Assembly (NCBI GenBank): GCA_023427545.1
Contig: JAEZBF010000062.1
Location: 1 to 15,205, forward strand
Length of the DNA: 15,205 bases
Direction: 5' to 3'
Origin: Pseudomonadota bacterium
Lineage (GTDB): Bacteria > Pseudomonadota > Alphaproteobacteria > Rhizobiales > Devosiaceae
In this document: positions 8,565 to 14,691 of the stretch, one piece after another
Layout of the letters: every line of letters begins with the position of its first letter
How positions within the stretch are numbered: the first letter of the stretch is position 1
The notes under the pieces: model-generated
Databases searched by the model: none
Seen by the model: the letters and a program-made list of their open reading frames with translations, nothing else
What the model was told of the DNA's origin: nothing
Made by a program: the position numbers and the translations under genes

Positions 8565-9467
8565 TCACGCTTTGCGGTTCCTTGCAACCGAGCGGACGTA
8601 GAAGAGCCCGAAGACGATGCAGAAGCCGAACGAGACCATGGCTTGGGTGATGGCGTTCGTCGGATCGTAGAGCTCGCGGAAGGTGCGCTGCATGAAGGGG
8701 CCCATCATCTCCGGCGCGGCGGGGCCGAGCACGTAGGGGATGGTGAAGGCCGAGAAGATGCCGAGCACCGCGAAGGAGGCGGCCACGAGGATCGAGTTGG
8801 ACAGGCGCGGCAGGATGATGTCCCAGAGCACGCGCAACTGGCCTGCGCCGACATCGCGGGCGGCCTCGACGGAGGCGTTGGAGACGTTCCCGAGGCCTGA
8901 GAGGAGGATGAGCACGGTGAGCGGGATGTGGTCCCAGACCAGCCCGATCACGGGGCCCCACGGCGTCAGGTAGGGCGAGCGGATCTTGGGCAGGTGGACG
9001 GCATTGAGCAGGATGTCGAGCATGCCGTTGGGCCCCAGCACGCGAATGAAGGCGTAGCTGAGGATGATCGAGGGAACGAACATCGGAAAGATCGCGAGCG
9101 CCTGCACATAGGCCGGCAGGCGACCGCTCGAAAAGCGCAGGTAGAGTGCGATAGGCAGGCAGATCACCAGCAGCAGGATCGCGCAGACGAAGGTCGTCCA
9201 CAGCGTGATCCAGAGGTTGTTGAGGCTGTAGGGGTCGGAGAAGAAGAAGCGGTAGGTATCGAAGCTGATGGCACGGCCACCATCGGCGGTGGGGAGCCAG
9301 ACCGTCTGCACGACTGCCGCGATGATCGGGTAGATGATCAGCCAGCAGACCAGCAGAACGGGTGCCGCCACGAGGAGCAGGCCGAGATACCACCTGCTCC
9401 TCGTGCCGACGATGTCGCCCGCGGGCGAATTCGCCGTAGCGATAGTGCCCGCGGGCGTGTCCGTCAC
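8565..9467 (-). CDS. ABC transporter permease, first subunit
   Basis: Inner-membrane permease paired with the next gene. Seen: 300 residues, about six transmembrane spans, the first near 27-52 (LGLLLVAAPVLLVCWLIIYP). EAA loop VEAARDVGAGQLRVLWDIILP lies near 200-220. Start: GTG at 9467 overlaps the TGA stop of the binding-protein gene (GTGA), suggesting re-initiation. The frame stays open to 9530 but those extra residues are the shadow of the upstream gene. No separate ribosome site is obvious. PotB-like partner; substrate not readable from sequence. Confidence 0.9.
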   Translation of the reverse strand: MTDTPAGTIATANSPAGDIVGTRSRWYLGLLLVAAPVLLVCWLIIYPIIAAVVQTVWLPTADGGRAISFDTYRFFFSDPYSLNNLWITLWTTFVCAILLLVICLPIALYLRFSSGRLPAYVQALAIFPMFVPSIILSYAFIRVLGPNGMLDILLNAVHLPKIRSPYLTPWGPVIGLVWDHIPLTVLILLSGLGNVSNASVEAARDVGAGQLRVLWDIILPRLSNSILVAASFAVLGIFSAFTIPYVLGPAAPEMMGPFMQRTFRELYDPTNAITQAMVSFGFCIVFGLFYVRSVARNRKA

Positions 9468-10621
9468 GCGTTGGGATCCACGTTCGGGGCGACCTCGCGG
9501 TACCAACCCTCGTTGATCGCCTTCTCCCACGGCCCGCCCGGGAAGACCGGGATCGAGGCCGGGATCACGTCCTTGAGCTTCTCGCGCAGGTCGGCCGAGA
9601 CGTTCTCCCAGGATACGCCGGGGAAGCCGCCGAGCTCAGTGATGACCTTGGACTGCACTTCCTCGGAGAGGATGTAGTCGGCGAGCTTGATCGACAGCTC
9701 CTTGTTGGCAGCGTTCGAGGGCACGGTTATGCGCGCGAAGTTGCCCGGGAAGCCGAGGTCGGTCAGCTGCAGAAGGCCGGTGGTCTCGGGCAGCGCACCC
9801 TGCGAGATGGCGGCGAGGGCCTGGTCGGACCACGCCGGGATCATGGTGACGGCGCCCTGACCGAGCAGCTGGATCGACTGCGTGTTGCCTGAGGTATAGG
9901 CACCCTGATCCATCATCGAGGGGGCGAGATCCTTGAGGATCGCCCAGCCCTTGCCGAGCATCTCGGCCGCCTTCTCGTCGGTGTAGCCGTCGATCGAGAA
10001 TGCCTTGGGGTCGTTGCCGTTGGCGGCATAGATGGCGCGGCGCACGAAGTTGCCGCCCGAGCCGCCCTTGTTGGGACGGTTGTAGATGAACTGTCCCGGG
10101 TTGGCCTTGATCCAGGCAACGAGGGCGTCCCAGGTCTTGGGGGCGTCTTCGGGCTTGAGCTTGGTCGTGTCGTAGGCAAGCAGCACCTGGCTGCCACGGT
10201 AGGGCAGGTTCTCGCGCAGCGGGTCGATCTCGAAGGCGAGCGGGTTGATCTTGGCGTAGTTGGGGATGTTCTCCTTGGAGAAATCGACCCAAAGACCCTT
10301 GTCCTTGGCGCCGACGGGCAGGCGGGCGTCGAAGCCTTCGAAGAAGTCGGCCTGCGGATCAGTCTTGGTGTCCATCGCCGCGAGGGCACGGTCGGCGAGG
10401 GCCTGGAGGCCGGCGCTGTCGCCTGCGTCGACGAGATTGAGGGTTACGCCGGGGTTGGCGGCCTCGAAGCCCGGCTTGACGTGATTAGTCCAGAAGTCGA
10501 GCACGTTCTGATCGGAGCTGGTGTACCAGTCGATCACGTTCGGGGCGGCGAATGCGCTGCGGGGCAGCAGGGCAAGGCCAGTGGCGGCCGCGCTGGCCGC
10601 GAGGAATGTACGACGTTTCAT
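9464..10621 (-). CDS. Periplasmic solute-binding protein of an ABC importer (YnjB-like), Tat-type signal
   Basis: Captures the imported solute in the periplasm. Seen: 385 residues. The N-terminus MKRRTFLAASAAATG has a twin-arginine RRTFL motif, a hydrophobic core and a likely cleavage after AFA near residue 25. Tat export suggests folding before transport, though Sec export is possible. The body is an extracellular solute-binding fold. The blocks LLAYDTTKLKPEDAPKTWDAL, WIKANPGQFIYNRPNKGGSGGNFVR and the C-terminal FPGVSWENV resemble the YnjB group (COG4134) as I remember it, a family without a firm substrate. Start ATG at 10621 follows a GGGAGAGAGAAAG purine tract. A 219-base structured spacer precedes it and may favour high expression relative to the permeases. 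Confidence 0.85.
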   Translation of the reverse strand: MKRRTFLAASAAATGLALLPRSAFAAPNVIDWYTSSDQNVLDFWTNHVKPGFEAANPGVTLNLVDAGDSAGLQALADRALAAMDTKTDPQADFFEGFDARLPVGAKDKGLWVDFSKENIPNYAKINPLAFEIDPLRENLPYRGSQVLLAYDTTKLKPEDAPKTWDALVAWIKANPGQFIYNRPNKGGSGGNFVRRAIYAANGNDPKAFSIDGYTDEKAAEMLGKGWAILKDLAPSMMDQGAYTSGNTQSIQLLGQGAVTMIPAWSDQALAAISQGALPETTGLLQLTDLGFPGNFARITVPSNAANKELSIKLADYILSEEVQSKVITELGGFPGVSWENVSADLREKLKDVIPASIPVFPGGPWEKAINEGWYREVAPNVDPNA

Positions 10622-10660
10622 TTCTTTCTCTCTCCCTTGAGTGGCCGGCCTTTTGGCGGC

Positions 10661-10703
10661 GGCCGATCAGTCTCTTGCCGATCTCTCATCCAGACTATCG
10701 GCC
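10661..10703 (-). other. Strong hairpin in the spacer ahead of the binding-protein gene
   Basis: GGCCGATcAGTCT (10661-10673) and AGACTATCGGCC (10692-10703) form a 12-bp stem with a single bulged base and an 18-base loop. It is about 40 bases before the binding-protein start in the transcribed (minus) direction. A second stem, GCCGGCC-TTTT-GGCGGC (10644-10660), lies between it and the start. There is no U-run, so a processing or mRNA-stability element is more likely than a terminator. Part of the loop and arm resembles an FMN-riboswitch block (see findings). Confidence 0.55.
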
Positions 10704-10754
10704 CAAGGCCGCGAGGCAAGCGGAAATCAGATCGGCAGCTCTCCGCCCTTGCCT

Positions 10755-10796
10755 CACCTGCCGAAGCAGGCGCAGCCGCAGGATCGATGGCGATCC
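10755..10796 (-). other. Two further small hairpins in the isomerase/binding-protein spacer
   Basis: Read on the transcribed minus strand, CCTGC-TTCG-GCAGG (10757-10770) is a hairpin closed by a very stable C(UUCG)G tetraloop. It extends to seven pairs with one G-U. GGATC (10781-10785) and GATCC (10792-10796) form another hairpin with a six-base loop. With the stem at 10661-10703 they make most of the 219-base spacer structured. No protein gene is supportable here. Confidence 0.5.
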
Positions 10797-10840
10797 AGCG
10801 ACCGTAGAACCGATTGAAATGACAGCGGGATGACGTAAGC

Positions 10841-11692
10841 TCATGCCGCTGCCGCCAGGTATTGAAGGTTGCGGCGCGCCAGCTGCTCGGGGCTTTCGAC
10901 CGCGTTGTCGGAAAGATCCTGCTCGACCACCACTGGCCCGGTGAAGTTGCGCTCCTCGAGAAGCCGGATGATGGCGGCGATATCGACTGCGCCATCGGGC
11001 AGCGGGCACATGACGCCGGCACCGTAGGAGTCCGCGATCGACAGCCTGCCCTCGAGCACCTCTTTACGAACGGCGGGATCGACGTTCTTGAGGTGGACGT
11101 AGGCGATGCGATCCCAGACCTTCTGCATGTAGGCCAGCGGGTCTTGGCCCCAGAAGGCGTGATGGCCGGTATCGAAGCAGAGGTCGATGTCGGTTTCGGC
11201 AAGAAGCCGGTCGATCTGCGGCTCGCGCTCAACGGCAGTGCCGACATGGGGGTGGAAAGAGGCCTTGAGCCCGAACTCCTGCTCGATGACGCGCTGCGCT
11301 TCGCGCACCGCGGCGACCAGTCCCTTCCACTGCGCCTCGTCGAGCTCGCCCTCATGGCCCGGCGGGTACCAATTGCTCTCGTCCATGATCACGAGGTGCC
11401 GCGCGCCGAGCTGGCGTAGCAGGCCGGCGAGCTCCCGGAGGGTGATGATCAGCGCCGGCAGCTCATCGAGGGCCCCGAAGGTGTGGACATGCGTCGCCCC
11501 GATCATCTCGAGCCCGCGCTGGGCGAGCGCATCGGAGACGACCGCTGCATCCTTGGGGAAGAAGCCGAATGGCCCGAGCTCGGTGCCGCGGTAGCCGGCC
11601 GCCGCAACCTCATCGAGGTACTGCGTCCAGGTGAGGCGGTTGCCCGTCGGATAGTTGATCCCCCAGGAACAAGGGGCATTGCCGATGCGCAT
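10841..11692 (-). CDS. TIM-barrel sugar phosphate isomerase/epimerase (AP-endonuclease-2 / IolE-like fold)
   Basis: Metal-dependent isomerase, epimerase or dehydratase acting on a sugar or inosose in the cytosol. Seen: 283 residues beginning MRIGNAPCSWG, with ELGPFGFFP (38-46). Likely metal and catalytic residues are His147 and His149 in SFHPHVGT, Asp174 and His177 in CFDTGHHAF, His200 in YVHLKNVD and Glu257 in VVVEQD. All fit the COG1082 pattern. Start: ATG at 11692 has GGGAG about five bases upstream. The frame is open to 11815 but the added residues do not resemble the family. First gene of the transport/catabolic operon, 170 bases after the regulator gene on the same strand. IolE (2-keto-myo-inositol dehydratase), IolI and tagatose/allulose epimerases share the fold; I cannot choose between them. 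Confidence 0.8.
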   Translation of the reverse strand: MRIGNAPCSWGINYPTGNRLTWTQYLDEVAAAGYRGTELGPFGFFPKDAAVVSDALAQRGLEMIGATHVHTFGALDELPALIITLRELAGLLRQLGARHLVIMDESNWYPPGHEGELDEAQWKGLVAAVREAQRVIEQEFGLKASFHPHVGTAVEREPQIDRLLAETDIDLCFDTGHHAFWGQDPLAYMQKVWDRIAYVHLKNVDPAVRKEVLEGRLSIADSYGAGVMCPLPDGAVDIAAIIRLLEERNFTGPVVVEQDLSDNAVESPEQLARRNLQYLAAAA

Positions 11693-11705
11693 GATTCTCC
11701 CTTGG

Positions 11706-11730
11706 CCGTCCGGACGGTGGTTCGAGCCAC
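11706..11730. promoter_or_regulatory. Two abutting palindromes in the isomerase 5' leader
   Basis: CCGTCCGGACGG at 11706-11717 is a perfect 12-base palindrome with a central CG. GTGGTTCGAGCCAC at 11717-11730 is a 14-base palindrome with one mismatched pair. Both lie 14-38 bases before the isomerase start, where a bound repressor or a leader hairpin could block expression. The CG centre is typical of LacI-family operators. CCGTCCGGA recurs at 4682-4690 before the phosphatase and second dehydrogenase. Confidence 0.45.
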
Positions 11731-11756
11731 GGTCGCGTTTTTTCGGATCGTCCGCT

Positions 11757-11770
11757 TGCACACCATTGCA
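11757..11770. promoter_or_regulatory. Candidate regulator operator, site C
   Basis: TGCACACCATTGCA, about 65-78 bases upstream of the isomerase start, keeps both outer half-sites (TGCA...TGCA) of the palindrome TGCACA-NN-TGTGCA and one full half, TGCACA. It lies about 34 bases downstream of the candidate -10 at 11804-11809, thus in the leader. The divergent right half makes this the weakest of three related sites. Confidence 0.35.
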
Positions 11771-11803
11771 CCCCTCAGGGTCCATTTCCAGTGCACTCGC
11801 ACG

Positions 11804-11832
11804 ATGATGTGTCATTTGCAGCCTATTGCCAA
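11804..11832 (-). promoter_or_regulatory. Candidate sigma-70 promoter of the isomerase-transporter operon
   Basis: Read on the minus strand, TTGGCA (11832-11827, five of six to TTGACA) is followed after exactly 17 bases by CATCAT (11809-11804, four of six to TATAAT). Transcription would start near 11797 and leave a leader of about 100 bases. Operator-like palindromes lie just upstream (11845-11858) and in the leader. Confidence 0.4.
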
Positions 11833-11844
11833 CCGGTGACGGTG

Positions 11845-11858
11845 TGAACAGCTGTGCA
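11845..11858. promoter_or_regulatory. Candidate regulator operator, site B
   Basis: TGAACAGCTGTGCA, a 14-base palindrome with one mismatched pair (minus strand TGCACAGCTGTTCA). It sits between the regulator stop and the isomerase promoter, 13 bases upstream of the candidate -35. It shares TGCACA and the 14-base spacing with sites at 12947-12960 and 11757-11770. The centre-to-centre distance to the latter is 88 bases, compatible with a loop. Confidence 0.4.
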
Positions 11859-11862
11859 GGCC

Positions 11863-12867
11863 CTAAGGGCGCACCGACTTACGCCAAGTCGGCAGCGCCT
11901 GGAAAGTCCGGCTGTCCGCCTCCCCCGGCGCGCCGATGAGCCGGGCGACCACGTGGTCAGCCATGGCTTCGATGGGCTGACGGAAGGTGGTGAGCATGTA
12001 GGATTCCCAGCCTGCCTGCTCGATGTCATCGAATCCGACGACGCAGAGGTCCTGAGGGATCCTCCTGCCGAAGTCGATCCGAGCGCCATCCATGAAGCCC
12101 ATCGCGAGCAGGTCGGTGACGCAGAAGACCCCGTCCGGCTCGGCCGAGCGGCCGAAGAGCTGGCGCGCGGCCTCGAGGCCACTGACGTAGCCGGTCGGGC
12201 CCGCGCGGGTGACCTCGACCCCGTACCCGGCTTCGCCAGCGGCCGCGACGAAGGCCCGCTCTCGGGCAACCAGCGCGGGGGTGCCCGCGTCGGAGGAGAC
12301 GACCGCCAGACGTGTGCATCCTGCGCGCCTCAACAGGAAGAACGCCTCGCGGGCGGCGGCCGCGTTGTCGACGCCGACATTCTCGGCGCCCTCGAGGCGG
12401 TCGTCGCGATTGATGAGGACAACGCGCTGCCCGCTCGCGACGCAGGTTTCGATCAGCGATGCGGCTGGTGTGCCGGAGAGAACGACCGTGGCGTCAGCGC
12501 GGTAGTGCAGGGTCTGGCGGAGCGCGGCCTCGACACCTTCGCGGTGACCCTCCGTGTCGATCACCATGGCGACGCGGTCGAGCGCCTGCAGCCGCCGGAT
12601 GATGGCATCCAGCATGCGCGAGCGGAACGGGCTCGCAAGGTCCGCAACCACCAAGCAGATGATATGGCTTCGTTCCTGGATCAAACCGCGCGCCAGGCGG
12701 TTAACATGGTAGCCGAGCTCTTCCGCGGCGCTCAGCACCTTGCGGCGCGTCGTTTCGGAGACACTGGCGCCATGGGTGAAGGTGCGCGACACGGCCGAGC
12801 GCGAAACTCCGGCGCGTTCGGCGACCATCTTGGCGCTGACGAAGGCGCGGTCGCGAATCTCGCTCAA
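11863..12867 (-). CDS. LacI-family transcriptional regulator
   Basis: DNA-binding repressor that would respond to the imported compound or a product of it. Seen: 334 residues, standard length. The N-terminal helix-turn-helix is VSAKMVAERAGVSRSAVSRTF (10-30), followed by VSETTRRKVLSAAEELGYHVN and the hinge LARGL (58-62). The ligand-binding domain (about 65-330) has the family's IICLVVADLASPFRS opening and VGFDDIEQA near the C-terminus. Start: TTG at 12867 preceded by AAGGTGG four bases away. No ATG lies between it and residue 14, and a start there would remove part of the helix-turn-helix, so TTG is preferred. It is upstream of, and co-oriented with, the isomerase-transporter genes and divergent from the Na/Pi transporter. 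Known LacI relatives regulate their own gene and neighbours. Confidence 0.92.
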   Translation of the reverse strand: MSEIRDRAFVSAKMVAERAGVSRSAVSRTFTHGASVSETTRRKVLSAAEELGYHVNRLARGLIQERSHIICLVVADLASPFRSRMLDAIIRRLQALDRVAMVIDTEGHREGVEAALRQTLHYRADATVVLSGTPAASLIETCVASGQRVVLINRDDRLEGAENVGVDNAAAAREAFFLLRRAGCTRLAVVSSDAGTPALVARERAFVAAAGEAGYGVEVTRAGPTGYVSGLEAARQLFGRSAEPDGVFCVTDLLAMGFMDGARIDFGRRIPQDLCVVGFDDIEQAGWESYMLTTFRQPIEAMADHVVARLIGAPGEADSRTFQALPTWRKSVRP

Positions 12868-12917
12868 AACGCCACCTTTTCGTGCTTAGACTTGCTGCGG
12901 CGGATTAACATTGGGCG

Positions 12918-12960
12918 TTGACCAAATCGGACACCGGTGAGACTCTTGCACAGGTGTGCA
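12918..12960 (+). promoter_or_regulatory. Candidate phosphate-transporter promoter with operator site A
   Basis: TTGACC at 12918-12923 is a good -35. The best-spaced -10 (GACTCT, 12941-12946) is weak. Immediately after it, TGCACA-GG-TGTGCA at 12947-12960 is a palindrome with perfect 6-base arms, over the expected start site: a classical repressor position. CACCGGTG (12932-12939) is a second, shorter palindrome inside the spacer. The region is also upstream of the divergent regulator gene (TTG at 12867), so site A could serve both directions. Confidence 0.4.
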
Positions 12961-13006
12961 CATTCGCAAACAGGGGCTGCTCGACCACAAAGGACGTTTG
13001 ACCGGC

Positions 13007-14680
13007 ATGGAATCCACTACCGACCTCATCAACCTGCTCGCCGCCGGCGCATTGCTGTTGTGGGGTCTGCGACTGATCAAGACAGGGATTCTCCGGGCCT
13101 TCGGCGCATCGCTACGACAGGCCATTGCCAGCGGCGTCCGCAACCGCATCACCGCCGCCGTGTCGGGCCTGCTTGCCACCCTCGCGCTGCAATCGAGCAC
13201 AGCGACGGCCGTCATCACCGCGAGTTTCGTCGAGCGCGGCATCGTTTCGCCGCGGCTGGCGCAGGCGGTGATGCTCGGCGCCAACCTCGGCACCAGCCTT
13301 GCCGCCTTCGTCCTCGCGCTCGAGTTCCACTGGTTCTCCGGCGCGATGATCCTGCTGGGCGTCGCGACCTTCGAGATCGCCCGCTACTCGCGGGCCAAGA
13401 ACGTGGGGCGCGCCATGCTCGGGCTCGGCCTCATGCTGCTGGCGCTCCAGATGCTGGGGCAGGTAATCGGGCCACTCGAGCAGTCGCCAGTGATGATTGC
13501 TCTGTTCCGGGCAATGGACGGCGCGCCGGTGTTTGCCCTGCTGCTCGCAGCGGGGCTAGCGACGCTGGCGTCGTCCAGCCTTGCTGTCGTGCTGCTTGCC
13601 GCAATCCTTGCCCAGGCGGGCGTCGTCAGCCCGCTGTTGGCGGTTGTTCTCGTCGCGGGAGCGAACCTGGGCGGGGCCGTGCCGCCGTGGCTGGTGTCAC
13701 GACAGGAAGGCGCCGAGGCGCGACGGTTGACGATCACGAACCTTGCGGTTCGCGCCGTCGGTGCGTTGGTGCTGACGCTGCTTGCCGGACCGGTTGCGCA
13801 GCTGCTCGGCGCGGTGGTGCCTGATGCCAAGGGACTGACGATCGCGGCGCACATTGCGTTCAACCTCGGGCTGCTGGTCGTCTTCCTGATCTTGCTCGAT
13901 CCGCTCATTGCGGTCGCGACCAAGCTGATGCCGGCAGTCACGCGCGCCCCGGACGGACCGAATTATCTCGACGATTCGGTGCTGCCCTATCCGGCAATGG
14001 CTCTGGCGGGTGCGGCGCGGGAGACGCTGCGTGTCGGCGATCTGGTGCGCAAGATGCTGGAGTGCACCTTCGAGTCCCTGGTGCATCCCAGCCCCGGCGC
14101 GCGGACCACAACCTCGGAACTCGACGACACTGTCGACCGCCTGCAGCAGGCGGTGAAGCTCTACATCGCCAAGCTCGATCGCGAGACGCTGAGCCCCGCG
14201 GATGCGAAGCGCTCGGACGAGATCATCTCCTATGCCATCAACCTCGAGCATATCGGCGACATCATCGACCGCGGTCTTGCCGGCATGGCGGCCAAGAAAC
14301 AGAAGCGGCAGGTGATGTTCTCGGCCGAGGGACTCGCGGAGCTCACCGAGCTCTACGACAAGACCATCGAGAACATGCAGCTGTCGCAGTCGGTGTTCTT
14401 CACGCGCGACGCCAATCTTGCCCGCCAGCTTGTCGAGGCCAAGGTCGAGGTGCGCCGGTTGGAGTCGGTGTCGGCCGACCGCCACCTGCAGCGGGTGCGC
14501 GAGCAGCGTGCCGACACGCTGGGCTCGAGCACGCTGCATCTCGACATCCTGCGCGACCTCAAGCGCATCAACTCGCACCTGATGGCGGTTGCTTACCCGA
14601 TCCTCGAGGAGCTTGGTGAACTGCACGAGAGCCGCCTGCGCAGCTCCGTCCCCGCGATCGATCGCCCAGCTGTGGGCTGA
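13007..14680 (+). CDS. Na+/phosphate cotransporter family protein with C-terminal PhoU-like domain
   Basis: Inner-membrane phosphate carrier of the NptA/YjbB group (PF02690-type). Seen: 557 residues. Two inverted transport repeats: QSSTA (62-66) with GANLGT (91-96), then ASSS (188-191) with GANLGG (218-223). The second lacks the usual Gln before the serines. About eight to nine hydrophobic spans end near 310. Residues about 325-540 are helical and charged, like PhoU. Start: ATG at 13007 with AAAGGA 12 bases upstream. An in-frame GTG at 12956 lies inside the candidate operator and has little ribosome site. E. coli YjbB, of this layout, exports phosphate. Placed divergent to the sugar regulator, it may vent phosphate released by the phosphatase genes (inference). 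Confidence 0.85.
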   Translation: MESTTDLINLLAAGALLLWGLRLIKTGILRAFGASLRQAIASGVRNRITAAVSGLLATLALQSSTATAVITASFVERGIVSPRLAQAVMLGANLGTSLAAFVLALEFHWFSGAMILLGVATFEIARYSRAKNVGRAMLGLGLMLLALQMLGQVIGPLEQSPVMIALFRAMDGAPVFALLLAAGLATLASSSLAVVLLAAILAQAGVVSPLLAVVLVAGANLGGAVPPWLVSRQEGAEARRLTITNLAVRAVGALVLTLLAGPVAQLLGAVVPDAKGLTIAAHIAFNLGLLVVFLILLDPLIAVATKLMPAVTRAPDGPNYLDDSVLPYPAMALAGAARETLRVGDLVRKMLECTFESLVHPSPGARTTTSELDDTVDRLQQAVKLYIAKLDRETLSPADAKRSDEIISYAINLEHIGDIIDRGLAGMAAKKQKRQVMFSAEGLAELTELYDKTIENMQLSQSVFFTRDANLARQLVEAKVEVRRLESVSADRHLQRVREQRADTLGSSTLHLDILRDLKRINSHLMAVAYPILEELGELHESRLRSSVPAIDRPAVG

Positions 14681-14691
14681 AGCGCCTAGAA

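Noticed and set aside
10622..10840. An intact FMN riboswitch before the binding-protein gene
   Set aside because: Only the 3' block and a short 5' block resemble the RFN consensus; the span is too short and the central conserved blocks are missing. Kept only as a finding.
11693..11815. 41-residue N-terminal extension of the isomerase
   Set aside because: It covers the candidate promoter and palindromes, and MRIGNAPCSWG with its GGGAG is the family-like start.
11860..11870. GCCC-TAA-GGGC hairpin at the regulator stop as a terminator
   Set aside because: The stem is four base pairs with no following U-run.
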